Below, one piece after another: positions 23,883-35,422 of a stretch of DNA of 64,000 nt. The notes below the pieces were generated by a model that saw only the letters and a list, made by a program, of their open reading frames with translations, was not told the origin of the DNA and did not search any database. The position numbers and the translations under genes are program-made. The stretch's first letter is position 1, and each line of letters begins with the position of its first letter. The DNA is from Aspidiotus rigidus (Eukaryota > Arthropoda > Insecta > Hemiptera > Diaspididae): contig JAVHKY010000054.1 in NCBI GenBank assembly GCA_035079385.1, forward strand, positions 7,293,501 through 7,357,500, given 5' to 3'.

Positions 23883-25714
23883 CCTCGGCTACCCACTATG
23901 TGTCCGGTGTCGCGTCCATCAACCTGGCTACACACGGGACACTTGGGTTGATGTCGACAGTCCCGGATCACGTGCCCTTCTTGGCCACATCGGTAGCAAA
24001 CATTGCCCACTTCGGTGTTCTTGCAGGCAGCTGCTATGTGCCCCTCTTGGAGGCATTTATAGCAGCGCTGGGCATTTCCTTTCTTTTCTAGGGATCTTAT
24101 GCGGCATACGCTCCAGCTGATTTCTATACTTCCTCCCTTGAGGAGCGCCAGTGCAGTTGGGATGGATAGCTGCACCCTGGCCATCTGGCGTTCGCGTCCC
24201 ATTGGCTCAAGACTTACAACCTTAGCATTGGAACCTTCTGGCATTGCAGCAAGTACCTCTGCCTCGGTTGCCGAACGCTCTATCCCAAGGACTAAAATCC
24301 TTGTCTGCCGGTTTGGCTGGCGTATTGTAGCCACATTACCAACAGCCTCCTGCAGCTTAGAGGTGAAGGTCTCTAATGCGCCATCTGTTGCTCCTTTGAC
24401 CTCCAGGAGCATCTCACCCTTCTGCGTGCTCCGCACCTGCGACACCTTCAGTCCCAGTGCGCCTACTGAGACCTAGGTGCGGGCTGAATGGATAATATCC
24501 GCATAGGGCACATCTTCAGTCTTGCGCGCGATGGGCTTCCGTCTCTCCAGAAGCCTCTCTTGTTGCCTGACCCTGGAAGAGGGAGGCTTTTGAGATCTTC
24601 GTCGCATAACCTGACTCCAGGTGGCGCCTTCTTCTCGGTTGGGCACATCTGCATCTGCCCTGTTGGTGGATTGAGATGGATGCATCTCTTGTTGCTGCTG
24701 TTGTTGCAGCTGCGGTGGCTGCAGTTGCTGCCGTTGCTGCGGTTGCCGCGGTCGCTGCTGCTTCAGTTGCTGCAGTTGCTGCTGCACCCCTTGTAGTTCC
24801 TCTTGATGCAGTTGTGGCTGCTGCAGTCGTTGTTGCAGTTGCTGTTGCCGCTTCTGTTGAGTTTGCTGCTTCTCCCTCTGTGGTGGTTGCGTCTTCTGTT
24901 GCGCGTTCTGCTGCAGTTGTTGCAGTTGTGCTGGCTGCAGTGGTTGCACCAGCTTGGTGGCCGCTTGGGTGGGTGGCAGTTTCAAGCGTTGCTGAAGGTT
25001 ACCCACTTCCTTCTTCAGCATCTCGATCTGCCGCTTTTGCTCAGAGCATTGCTTTACAAGGCGCTGTTCTGCGTTTGGCCTCATTGATATTGCCTGTTGC
25101 ACCTGCAGTTGGAGCTTCGTGATCTCATCCTGCTGCTTGCCAAGCTGAATCTTCTGCTGCTTGGTTCTTGAGAGCTGCTCGGAGAGGTCCTCTTGCAGCT
25201 TCAGTATCTTGAGGTCCTTCCTCATGCTTTCCTCTTTGAGCGCAGCAATGGCTTTGTTGAGCTCCGCATTGGCCTTTCTCAACTTTCCTCCTGGCAGGTT
25301 GGGTGGAGCTGGCACACGTGTGAAAAGGGTCTCAGGTGAGGACTCACCCTCAACCCTGAGCCTTTTGCCCGGCCTCTTCTTCTGCTGTTGGGTACGGATA
25401 TCTTCTGGGGAAGAATGATACCCGCGTTCCAATGGCGGCGTTGTTGCTTTTGCAGTAGGAGGGGTCCCCAACGCCAGTGGGGAATCGAAGCTTATCAACT
25501 CCACTTCTACATTTGGTGTAGACTTCTCTTCATCCTTCTGCTTACCATCTTGACTGGTAGCGTCAACTGTCTCTTGGGCTTCCTCCACCCTGTTGTTTGC
25601 CTCATCGTTGGATTCCGGGACGATACCCGCCGACCCCTTGCCGCCTGAGCGCATCAGCGTGGGGAGCCGGTTTGCTGTATCCGAAACAGCACCAGACTCT
25701 TCATCATTTGTCAT
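23729..25714 (-). pseudogene. LINE ORF1 (gag-like, three CCHC zinc knuckles), one stop
   Basis: One reading frame spans the region and is broken only by a TAG at 24473-24475. The N-terminal part is coiled-coil and strongly Gln-rich (runs of CAG-type codons between about 24680 and 24900). The C-terminal part contains VRSTQKGEMLLEVKGATDGA and an RRM-like stretch. Then come three knuckles: CYKCLQEGHIAAAC, CYRCGQEGHVIRDC and CPVCSQVDGRDTGHIVGSRGC. Such proteins bind element RNA in the particle used for retrotransposition. ORF2 overlaps its end in another frame. The single stop indicates a fairly recent loss. Confidence 0.88.
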
Positions 25715-25956
25715 TTTCATCTGTAAATAAGTTGCAGTGTGAGGCGTCATCTGAGAAGCTGCTTCCGCCTTCCCAGATCATCTTGCAGAACCATACTTTC
25801 CCCGCGAGCTGCTTGGTCCTCACAGGGAAAGGCGTACCTTACGGCTATGACCGGGTTTTCATTTCAGAGTTGTCCTTCTCCTACCCCAGTCACTGGTGGG
25901 AAACTTCACCAGGGGGCCAGGGAGTGAGTGGTGTGGGACGTGAAAGCCCAGATGAC

Positions 25957-26065
25957 AATACGTAACCCCATACAAACAGGATGTGAATGCTATGAAAGCA
26001 GTACGTAACCCCATTCATACAGGATGTGAGTGCCGCCAGACAGTACGTAACCCCACACATGAAGA
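25957..26065. repeat. Three direct repeats of about 40 bases
   Basis: The motif (A/C)A(A/G)TACGTAACCCCA followed by ACAGGATGTGA(A/G)TG occurs three times, the last incomplete. They lie between the R1-like ORF1 and the truncated second LINE, and may be part of the R1-like 5' leader. Confidence 0.6.
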
Positions 26066-26189
26066 TGATCCTGATGCAGGTGTGACTGCCTACACCAGTT
26101 GACGGTTTTCTGTCGGGGTTGTCCTTCCCTTATCCTATGAGCCCGTGCCCTAGCCTGCAAGGAGACAGGTGGAATATCAATTGGTCTGT

Positions 26190-27786
26190 AATTTGTCATT
26201 TGGGTTGAATCCCCCCCTTTTGGAACTGGGACTATGATTGCTGTTTTCAATACCTCCGGGAATACACCCTGCTTTATTGATTTGTTGAATAAGGGAAGTA
26301 ATATTCGTGAAAACAGTTTTGGTAAAGATTTTACTGTTCGGGCAGATACTTCGTCAATGCCCACACTTGTCTTATTCCGAAGAGACAGAATAGCTCTCTC
26401 CACATCATCAAAAGTCAGGCTAAATTCTTTCAATGTTGGACTGTACTCCTCCGTACTTACTTCTCTGATCCCCGGATCTGCTCCTATTTCTCGCGTATCT
26501 AATCCTGCCTTTTGTATGAGATTGTCAGTTGCATTGTTATAAAATTTATTAAATTCTTCTGCCACTCTGCAAGGGTTATTGTCTGTTTCTATAATATCTC
26601 CCGAAACATTTATTGAACTAATTTTCCCTTTACTTTTTTTCCCTCGTGCTTCATTTATTATTTCCCAATACTTTTTAGCACCGTCATAATTATCATCGAG
26701 CAATTTACTATAATATTTTACTTTTTCCAAACGTATTGCTTTTTTCACCCTTGCAGAGATCAGCTTGAAGTCAGCCTTAAACACCGTATTTTCTTTCTGC
26801 TGACGACAGCGCAAGTATGCCTGCTCCTTCTTATCAATTAATAGGAGCAGATCCGACGTCATCCAGGGCTGCCTTTTCTTCCTACCTGTCTGTCTGTTCA
26901 CACCATTTACAATTCTCGTTTTTGTTGCACGTTTCCTGCAAGCCTGAATTGTGACAAACAATTTATCAAAATCTTTGTTTACTGATGAAACTGATGCATT
27001 TGAATCAATTTTTTCTACCCACTCCCAATTTGTTTCTCGAAGATATTTTTGGAATTGTTCCTCATTAGTGATGATTTTTGTTTCCTGTTTTTCTGATTCA
27101 GGGTGAGTATCTAGCGAACCAATACCAATTTTTATCATGGCATGGTCTGTTATTTTATTCTCTAAAATTTTGCAGGTAACATTTAGTTGATTGCTGTTTA
27201 CAAGTACGTGATCGAGACAATTGTTTTCTCTAGTAGGTTCGTTTTGAAGAGAAAGACAGCCCTGTGACATGAACATGTTCAGGTATTCAGATGCATCATT
27301 CTCATCTAACAGATTAATATTTATATCTCCTAAAATTATTATGAGGTTATTTTTCTCCTTCTGAATTTCTTGTTGCAGACTTTCAACAAATTCATGCTTG
27401 GAGGCAGTACAGTCCCGATATACTAGATAAAGCAACACATCAACTCCAGCTGTAGTATTAGAAGCACTGTGATACTGCATTGCCAACCTAAGTACGTTTG
27501 CACCCTGTATATTTACAGTTTTATTACTTTTCATCTGAATATTATTTTTGACATAAAATACCACCCCACCTGATTTTCGACCATCATTTCTCGGTGCAAC
27601 GTACGCTGTATAGCCTGTAATGGGGAATAATTTTAAATTTTCAGAGTTCACCCACGTCTCTGTGAGAGCTATGATGTCGTAATCCTCTTCTCTTTCAAGA
27701 TTCAACTGTAGGTACAGAAGAAGTTCATTGTAGTGTGCAGCCAGACTCCTGATATTTGTGCACAATATTTGTAGTTTCTCAACCAT
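26190..27786 (-). pseudogene. LINE 2 ORF2 (endonuclease and start of reverse transcriptase), truncated
   Basis: The frame starts MVEKLQILCTNIRSLAAHYN. It holds an endonuclease with IIALTETWV, SGGVVFYVKNNI, IILGDININLL and ITDHAMIKIG, a linker, and the start of reverse transcriptase: LRNKTSVGIDEVSARTVK, VFPEVLKTAIIVPVPKGGD, MTNYRPI. Immediately after NYRPI (near 26190) the similarity stops and unrelated sequence follows to 25990, so the palm with the catalytic aspartates is missing. Type is CR1/Jockey-like. The break coincides with the 5' side of the R1-like element in the same orientation. Confidence 0.85.
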
Positions 27787-28044
27787 TTTTGAATAAAATA
27801 TATCTACTTAGTATTTCTCGCGTTTTACTTTTGCGTTTTAGTGCCCTTGACAAATGAATATGATACAGAAATAAAAAAGCTAACATGTTCCCCCCCAGGA
27901 ACGGATGAAAGAAAAAATTGTGATTAAAAAATAACATAATAAATACTATATAGTTAACTTATGCAATGAGTGAACGTGTTTCTACCCATTGAACAAACAG
28001 ATTGATTAATTTGATACATACTAATTCAATTGTGTATTTGAAAC

Positions 28045-29113
28045 TTACTGATTCTTAATATTGATTAGGTCCTGAACTTTCTTAATAAATACAAGACGAT
28101 CACCTTCTTTTTTCCTAGCCATAATCTGACCGTTTTTAACCCATACAAATTTATAATTATACTTACCACTTTTAAGCTCCCTAGCTTGTTTAAACAGAGA
28201 ATTTTTATACGAGGTCAGATGTTCGTTAAGGAATAGTTTAACCTCTTTCTCACCTCCAAATAGCTCCGCCGTCAAACCTTTGTTTTTTGAGTTGACAATT
28301 ATCTCTTCCTTCGTCTGTTTGCTGTGAAACTTCACTATTATTGGCACATCTCCACTTTGTCTCTCTGGAAGCCGGTGCACCGCTATTACATCCCAATCAT
28401 TGATTACCACAGCACATCGATCCGCAAAATACTTTCACAACTTTTTTCAGGTCTTCTTGAGGTTTCACTGGTACTCCGCTGATGATCATATTGTAACTTT
28501 TTGAGTATTGCTCAGTTGCCTCAGCTTCTTTCTCCAGGTGATCACATCGCAATTTCAGTGCATGATTTTCTCTTTCCAGTGACTCAATCCTCTCACCTAA
28601 CTCCGCAGTTTCCTTCCTGATATCAGCGAATTCATTTTAAAAAGCCTCTTGAATTTTACCTTGAATTTCATCCACCAAATCATTTTTTAGCTTTTCATGC
28701 TGGGTTTCCATCAATGCTTTAATTGATTCTAAAGTAATATTTGTCATTTCTGATGGACGTTTAGAGCTATTTGAACTAACTTCTGGTGGTGATGTTAAGC
28801 TTCTTTTTCTTTTGGAAGATTGCCGCAGTGGGGTACTGTTCTTGGCTGAATCGATTTCCACGTTTCTTTCTACACAAAATTGGCACTCCCAAAGTTCTTT
28901 TGCTTGTTTATTCTTTGTGACCCATGTCCTGATGGCTGGACCTGACGTTAAACACTTGAAATGGAAAGTTCTGTGACACAGGCGACAAAGTGGAAACGAT
29001 CTCTGCTGCTCTAGTTCTGCTTCATATACGCCACAATTACCCAGGTTTTCTTTATAATTAGACACCGTAGCTTTATTCGAAGGTGCACAATCATTCATCA
29101 CTTCATATTTCAC
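28045..29113 (-). pseudogene. LINE 2 ORF1 (zinc-finger plus coiled-coil), broken
   Basis: Three pieces in order. 29113-28637: a Cys/His zinc-finger region resembling PHD fingers (CGVYEAELEQQ, CRLCHRTFHFKCL, WECQFCVERN), followed by a Ser/Lys-rich linker and a helical part, ending at TAA 28637. Then, in the same frame, a coiled coil (ELGERIESLERENHALKLRC) and MIISGVPVKPQEDLKKVV. After a frame change near 28415, 28410-28045: an RRM/trimerisation-like end (DVIAVHRLPERQSGDVPIIV, YKFVWVKNGQIMARK). This is the usual layout of a CR1/Jockey-like ORF1 and lies about 260 bases upstream of ORF2. Confidence 0.75.
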
Positions 29114-29339
29114 TATTTTTACCTATCACGTTCATCTTCATTGCAAGTGAGCTTCAATTACATGTTCAATGTAACAAAAAATTGATAACAGCACGACACC
29201 AACGGTACAGTTTTTACTATATATTTTCACCAATATTACTTTGATTTCAACAAAGTTAGATTTAAATGAGAGCTAGATCTTAGCTCTACAATTTCGTACC
29301 AAATAATCCGAAAAATAACTTTTTAAGAATTAGAAAATA

Positions 29340-29475
29340 CCAAATCTAGTCGGAGAAGGTTGTGAACCTGATAATAATAATAATAATAATGAAAATAATG
29401 ATAATAACTATACAACTCATACGTACTCAACAACAAATCCATTTAGAAGTGATCTAGTAAATATGGAAACTAGCT
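29340..29475 (+). pseudogene. Asn-rich remnant, possibly of the AT-rich family
   Basis: A short frame reads EGCEPDNNNNNNENNDNNYT, driven by an (AAT)n tract, and ends at a TAG near 29475. It resembles in composition the Asn-rich pieces near 12500. Weak support. Confidence 0.2.
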
Positions 29476-29639
29476 AGAGAATGAGTAGGTATTACTTATA
29501 ATAATTTTAAAATTTTCTATAAATTTCATAAACAAGTTAGAATCCTTGTGAGTTAATAATACCTATACTAGTTATAGGGAAACAGGATAACTTGTTCATT
29601 GTTCTTTGTTTTTTTTGAAAGAAGGGAAAAACAACCTTT

Positions 29640-29700
29640 TAATGCGAGCGTTGGTGGTCTCAACTCCTACATGTGAAACGCAGAGAGGAAGGTTGCATTT
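29640..29700. repeat. Trailer motif of the AT-rich family
   Basis: ACCTTTTAATGCGAGCGTTGG followed by GTCTCAACTCCTACATG, then GAAACGCAGAG, matches 57686-57735 (ACCTTCTAATGTGAGCATTGG, CCCAACTCGCACATGAGG), which lies just after the 299-codon ORF. It therefore seems to mark the end of that repeat family. Confidence 0.5.
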
Positions 29701-29780
29701 CTGTTCGGAAAAATATCCTCTTTCACTGATACCAATTTCTATGAATTACAATGAAAATTCATAAAATACTACAAATAGAT

Positions 29781-30229
29781 GTTTTTTGCCTTCTTCGTTC
29801 CTTGAATCATGATTTTAGATTTCAGAAAAATAACTTAGTAAGATAGAGTTCCTGAACGTTTGTGCACATTTTGAAAAGTTCAACAACTAAAACCATGATA
29901 AGTACATATCATTGGTGCCATCTTTTGATATCCCGGTAAAAAGTGGTACACCATGTATCTACCTTGGTGAAAATGAAATCCTAGGTGAGTGTGATTTCAG
30001 TCAAATAAAGTCTAAAATAAGCTAAATACAGGCAATGAATTTTTGCCTGAACGGCCGTGAGCGTTGAAGAATCATAGGTAACAATTTACCTTAATTATAG
30101 GATTCTAGAGAATAAATTTTGGGCTATATTTTAGGTCAAATTATAGGATTATAATTTTGTTGAAAAGGATATGAATCTTACCAATATTTAACCAGGATTT
30201 GAAAGTGTCCTAAAGACCCGTCCTGTACT
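29781..30229 (-). repeat. Long inverted repeat, right copy
   Basis: Reverse complement of 15381-15854. Outer border GTCCTAAAGACCCGTCCTGTACT, inner border GTTTTTTGCCTTCTTCGTTCCTTG. No ORF. Confidence 0.8.
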
Positions 30230-30235
30230 GATGGT

Positions 30236-30306
30236 GACATGTGCTGGTGTATATTTTTGAAATCAAATTTATTTAATCCAACAAAAGAATCTTCATAGAC
30301 CTCCAT
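30236..30306 (-). pseudogene. N-terminal fragment of a MEVY-type protein
   Basis: ATG at 30306 on the minus strand opens MEVYEDSFVGLNKFDFKN, a paralogue of the frame at 17181 (MEVYKDSIVDKDEFDFEN). The match ends just before the long inverted repeat begins, so the rest of the gene was replaced or displaced. Confidence 0.55.
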
Positions 30307-30455
30307 TTATATTGAATAAATAGAAAAGTTGAAAAAATGACAAGAGAGTGGGTCTAGGTCTATGTTTGTATGTCTTTTAAAAAGTTTTCATTATATTTAC
30401 TTGGTGAATCATACTTTAGTAATAGTTTATTATATTATTATTTCACTTTTTACAA

Positions 30456-30692
30456 CTAATACCTCACATCCAATTTAGGAGGTACTTTCAATCCTATTTT
30501 TTTCAACTCTTTCCTAAAATTATTTACTCTATTAACTAACAGATTTTCATCGTGTTTAAACTCTAAATATTTTTTGAGATTTTTCTCCCAATTGTCATCA
30601 TTTTTAAATGATTGAAGTTCTTCAATAAATTCATCATTTCTTTTTATATGTTCAATTATACCGGTACATGATTTTGTCATTTTCAAATACAT
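30456..30692 (-). CDS. Small charged protein, unrecognised
   Basis: A 78-codon frame; a second in-frame Met gives MTKSCTGIIEHIKRNDEF. The product is rich in Lys, Glu and Asn, probably helical, and ends GLKVPPKLDVRY. It lies upstream, on the same minus strand, of the MEVY-type fragment, so it probably belongs to the same element family. No domain recognised. Confidence 0.4.
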   Translation of the reverse strand: MYLKMTKSCTGIIEHIKRNDEFIEELQSFKNDDNWEKNLKKYLEFKHDENLLVNRVNNFRKELKKIGLKVPPKLDVRY

Positions 30693-30874
30693 CTTTTTGT
30701 TTATTTTTATTGGAAATTGATTTATGACAAGGCATATTAGTCGGAAGAATCAGTCAAGATATTCAACTCTTTATTTATAAATTAAAAAATAAGAGCTGAT
30801 TCCAGGCATTGATGGCACAATTTTGCGGAATGTGGCACTTTTTAAAATTTGGATCTGGTAACACTGGTAGTACA

Positions 30875-31752
30875 AGAAAAAACTAGGAGCGTTTGTTGAC
30901 AAGAAGGTACGCGTTTTGATCCATCACTTGTAAACGTGACTCGCGTGCGTGCGAGTGATGCCGCGGGACTTTGAAATATTTTTGTACTTCTTGGACTTGT
31001 AAAATTTTTCATTTCCAATTCTTGGACTTTGAATTATTTTCGAATTTTGGACTTGGGATTATTTTCGAATTATGGGACTCTGAAATATTTTCATAAGTGG
31101 ACATGTACAATTTTCATTTTCAATTTTTGGACTTGGAAATATTCTCAACTGTTAGACATTGAAATATTTTCAACTGTTGGACTTCAAATTATTTTCAAAT
31201 TGTGGGACTTTGAAATATTTTTAACTGTTTGTTGGACTTGGAAATATTTTCGTACTTCTTCGACTTGGAATTATTTTCCTCTGAAATATTTTCATACTTC
31301 TTGGACTTGTAAAATTTTTTCATTTTCAATTGTCGGACTTCGAAATATTTTCATGTGTTGGACTTTGAAATATTTTCAATTGTGGCAGACAATCAAAAAT
31401 GAAAAATTTTACAAGTCCAAGAAGTATGAAAATAAAATAATAAAAGGACTTCAAAGTCCCACAATTTGAAAATAATTCCAAGTCCAACAGTTGAAAATAT
31501 TTCGAAATCCAACACTTGAAAATAATTCGAAGTCCGACAATCGAAAATGAAAAATTTTACGAGTCCAAGAAGTACAAAAATATTTTGAAGTCTCGCGGCA
31601 TCACTCTTACTTGCCTCTTCCTCCGAGCATGGCAGTAAACCGACGCGTTACCCCATCTCGGTTACATAAAATAAACTCGCACGCGAGTCACGAGTGATGG
31701 ATCCAAAGGCGAACCTTTCTGTCAACAGACACTCCTAAAAAACTCTCGTAAA
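30875..31752. mobile_element. Fold-back element with tandem-repeat arms
   Basis: The outer ends are inverted copies (left CTAGGAGCGTTTGTTGACA...GATCCATCACT, right complement TTAGGAGTGTCTGTTGACA...GATCCATCACTCG). Inside, both arms consist of about 30-base units of the type GGACTTGGAAATATTTTCA, forward on the left and reversed from about 31385 on the right. Left and right are joined by a short asymmetrical centre. No transposase is encoded, so it is non-autonomous. A long frame through the left arm (31029-31469) is only the repeat read through. Confidence 0.7.
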
Positions 31753-31799
31753 GTACAAAACTATTGAAGTAGAATTGTGTACTTGAGATCCCTAATTTC

Positions 31800-31850
31800 T
31801 AAGTGCTCTACTTACACCTCATCACACTCAAGATGAGTTCCGATGATGTA
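31800..31850 (+). repeat. Copy of the Penelope-like tail motif
   Basis: AGTGCTCTACTTACACCTCATCAC...GATGAGTTCCGATGA closely matches the 50-base tail that follows the inverted repeat of element 4 (55265-55307). A weaker copy is at 48845-48890. It may mark a solo or heavily truncated insertion. Confidence 0.45.
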
Positions 31851-31859
31851 ATGGTGCGC

Positions 31860-34800
31860 CTGTTTCTCCCAAAAACATAGGCTTCACTAGACCTTTGTTC
31901 ATGGGTATGCCGATAGGTAAATTCAATATAGATCTTCCTCGGATTTTAATTTTATATTATTATTGAAATTAAATTCAATGAAACATGCAAATTTTCTGAA
32001 AAGATGGGTGTGCCTATATACACTAGTGACGTCTATGTTCAAAAATTATACTTCTGGGTCAGGTTTACTTCATGTCGTGTTTTTCCACCTTGTTTCCCTG
32101 AAGGAGTATTTGAGAGGTGTGCCCATAACGTCTCTCTTTTCCTCCTCAAGTATATAATTTGAAGGTCCAAAGTCCCTGTCCTGATATTCCCGTATATACC
32201 TCTTATGTTCGGAATTTTTCAAACCCCTCCTCCTGATGTATATGGGTCCGATATATTGTTATAATACTTGCATATATGCAGAAGCGCATACCGACTACAA
32301 TCAGAATGTTAGATTCCGAGAGCAGTAAGCTGACCTGCATTTCTATAGGACTGTCATTCATTGTTTTCAATACAATCAAGATGAGTTGTTAGGATTTACG
32401 GTCAGTACTTATCCAAGTCTGTTTCTCGATATTTATAGTTAGGTGGTCAAAGTTTTTCTCAAACCACGATTTGGCAGAGGTACAGTAATAATCCCCCATC
32501 AAGCAGGTTTTCGTTTAAGAGAACGTGTTTTTAAATTATTGTTCGTTCATCTGTAAAAGATCAACTCCGACGTGCCGAAAATAAATATCTATGTGAAAGT
32601 AAGTTGTGCAATGAGAAAGAATAATATGCCTGTCCTTATTTTAGGGACACATTCGGCAAAAATCCTTGAAGCTTTCCTGTTCAGAACTGGCGCGATAAAC
32701 GTAATCGTATAAATTTATAGCGCTCTATTTTTCTGCGTCATCTTCAGAAAAAAAAGTTGAGAGTTTTCTCCCTATCAGAAGCTTCCTATAAAGGCTCTAT
32801 AATATAGATGGTTTACCTTTTATATAATATAAATGAATTGACTTTGTATTATGATTTCGCTCGTACAGTAATTCAAAATACAGTTTTTTTAAACTTCAAA
32901 TCTACTGAACATAATCATATTCTGTAGTGTGATGTATATTCCTAGACACTATTTATTTGTTGAGCCATTATATTTCCCTCTACGGTGTAGAGACTGATTC
33001 TACTTCTGCGATAGTATCATCAGAGTAGAATAACGAACCTTTTTGTGTGTATTTGGGATAGAAAATTTCTTCTACAAAATCTTCTTAAAGATTTCGTTCT
33101 AAGAAGTTTGCGATGTCTTATATGAAAAGTCAGATTCTCCGTGATTATTACAATCATTATATCGGTGAATGATGTCAAATAGGTTGCATAAACTTTTCCT
33201 CGAAAGTGTACACGAGTAGAATCATCAACAAAATTATATCTGTGTAATCCATCTTGATTCTATATGTAAACAGCCGTAATGAAAGGTTTATTTTTTGACG
33301 ACTAAAAAATACTAACCTGAATCAGCTGAGATGCATAATCTTCACTTTAAAACATCATTTTGCGAATTCAACTTGACCTTCGTACCAGAATAGAACCATT
33401 ACGAAAATCTAACTTTTGTACCGCGTATTATGCGCGAATTCGTTTGAAGCGAAAAGTAAATCGTTCCAATTTTTTCCTGTTATATAGTCAAGCTTACGCG
33501 GTAAAAAATTCATTTTATTTGTAGAACGAGAATACACCATTCCGGAGATACTGTGGCATTTTTTTTTTTTTTTCCTATTAACGAACTCGTTCTATATCTC
33601 TTTGCCCTAATCATCGCAGTATGGATATAAAGCGGGAAATTATAACGAACTTCGAGCTCGCGATGTTAAAAAATTGAAAGGTTTTTCTCTTTTCACGAAT
33701 AATCTCTCTTTTTAATTCCGAAAGAGAAAAAAAAAATAAAACAATAATATTAGTAGAATTGCAAAATGCTAATACGTTTCCCCCGAAATGAACTCAATTC
33801 TGTTTAGATAGTCATTGAAATTTTTGCTTCACCAAGTTAGTGTGAACGAATTTCATATTCGTCGGGTCAGCGAATATTTCCTCGAAATTAATTAATTAAA
33901 TATTTCACGCGTTTCAGGAACAGGCACGATATCCCAGAGAGACAAAATGAACAAGGATAAACGCAGAGGAAGAAATGAGAAAAATGCACGAGTAAAACAA
34001 CCTTGACAATCGGGGCAGTCAACTAAAAGGTAGTAGTGTTAGTACTAAGTAATCGAAAAATTGACTTTCATACTAGGTCAGCCTAATTAAAGTTTCTGTA
34101 CTCATGAATGCGATGAAAATTTCGCCACAGATTCTCACTACTAGATGGAATTTCGAAGTAAAGGCTCAAAACCCCTCGTCCACCAAAAATAGTAGGTGCT
34201 TACTGAAAAAGTTAATTTTAATAATCTGAACAGAATTATTTTCATATTTGATACCCGTGACAATATTATTCTTGCTGTAAATATGTGATTTATAAGATTG
34301 ATGTCTTTTTGTCGTGAATTTTTTTTCGAGGAAATGGCGAGCTATCGTCTCATTCCGAGCGAACAAATTTGTCCAGCTAGAGGAAAAAATTGGAAGTAAA
34401 TATTTTGTCATTTTCAAGATTAGTTTTATGGACCATTTTTTCGTTACAAAATATCAGCTCATGCAAATATGGGGCTAGCAAGTGCAGAAGAATGATTCTT
34501 TTTTTAAACATAAATGTGACTGCGCTCTGGATAAATTATCGTCTGTTAGGTATTAAACAATCAAGAAATATAAATAAACCAGTCGCTCCCCCCCCCCCGC
34601 TCATTACTAAACGGAAACACTAGGGTACCCGTAAAAAACTGTCTTTAATACTCAAAATGTCTGAGGAGTTCTATTCATATTTAAGGAGAGGGTATATTTT
34701 GCGATAGCTTCGTAAGTTTCTAGTTGAGGACTAAAAATGATCTCTCAGTGGGATAGAAATGATTACTCCATGCAGAACTCAATTAAGCCGACTCTTCTAC

Positions 34801-35220
34801 GATGAATGTGTGATGGCAGGAAAAGTAGACAATAATTTACAAATTTTCAAGATCCAAGGATATTTGAACAGTGGAGTTGTTCAGGTATACACGAATGTCC
34901 ATTCAGGAACGCACAACAAAAGGTGGGTGTTGAGAGGGGGGGGTCAGGCAATATAGAGAGGGATTCTGTGAGAGTAACGGTAAACTGTTAGTCCACCGTT
35001 TCATCGAACACAAAGATGATATGATAAATTTTTTCGCGAAAATCACCATCAAATAGATTAGTTTAAATGTCAGTTTGGAAAGAATTTCTCATGTGAATGG
35101 TCCAATTTATTCAAGTACAAAATGTATTAGAGAGTACAAAATACATTTTATTAATGATGAAAATGAAGATCCGATTTAGGAGAGAGAATTGAAAAAATTA
35201 TGATGATCAGTTATAAAAGG
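31860..35220. other. AT-rich DNA without a recognisable gene
   Basis: Only short, biased frames. A short frame after an acceptor-like site at 33919 (MNKDKRRGRNEKNARVKQP) was seen but is too short to support. Confidence 0.4.
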
Positions 35221-35227
35221 ATATCTT

Positions 35228-35422
35228 CTATTGAGTTCTTAGCAGGATTTTGGAAAGTGCAGCTTCTTCTGTGAATAGAGTGGCGTTTCGGTGATCTGCG
35301 TTTTGCTTGTTACATGGAACCTTTGCAACTCTTATATAAACCCCTTCACCCGCTTGTACAGTAATATTGTTACACTTTTTCATCATTCTAAAATCTCGCC
35401 TGACAGATGTAGGAATGTTCAA
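35228..35422 (-). CDS. Candidate terminal exon of a small protein, perhaps secreted
   Basis: A minus-strand frame ending at TAG 35228 encodes RMMKKCNNITVQAGEGVYIR, then AKVPCNKQNADHRN and ends ALSKILLRTQ. Codon use and composition look coding, with two Cys and N-glycosylation-like sites. An acceptor-like CCTACATCTGTCAG lies just before GCGAGATTTTAG near 35403. It lies about 0.7 kb downstream of the signal-peptide exon at 36125-36208 on the same strand. The phase does not join directly, so at least one exon between would be required if they are one gene. Confidence 0.35.
   Translation of the reverse strand: MNIPTSVRRDFRMMKKCNNITVQAGEGVYIRVAKVPCNKQNADHRNATLFTEEAALSKILLRTQ

Larger units (their letters stand above)
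22848..25750 (-). mobile_element. R1-like non-LTR retrotransposon, 3'-truncated with poly(A)
   Basis: The element reads on the minus strand with ORF1 (25714-23729) and the start of ORF2 (23882-22848). ORF2 breaks off after the endonuclease and before reverse transcriptase, at a run of A residues on the minus strand (T run near 22848-22860). That run is what a prematurely polyadenylated or internally primed transcript would leave. The 5' side carries about 400 bases of leader, including three ~40-base direct repeats near 25957-26065. The R1-like call rests on ORF1 organisation with three CCHC knuckles and on the endonuclease type. Confidence 0.8.

Noticed and set aside
24676..25122. Ala/Val/Leu-rich plus-strand frames of 94-148 codons
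   Set aside because: They are the antisense of the Gln-rich part of LINE ORF1.
31029..31469. 146-codon plus-strand frame rich in Trp, Phe and Lys
   Set aside because: It follows the 30-base tandem units of the fold-back element and shows the same short phrases again and again.
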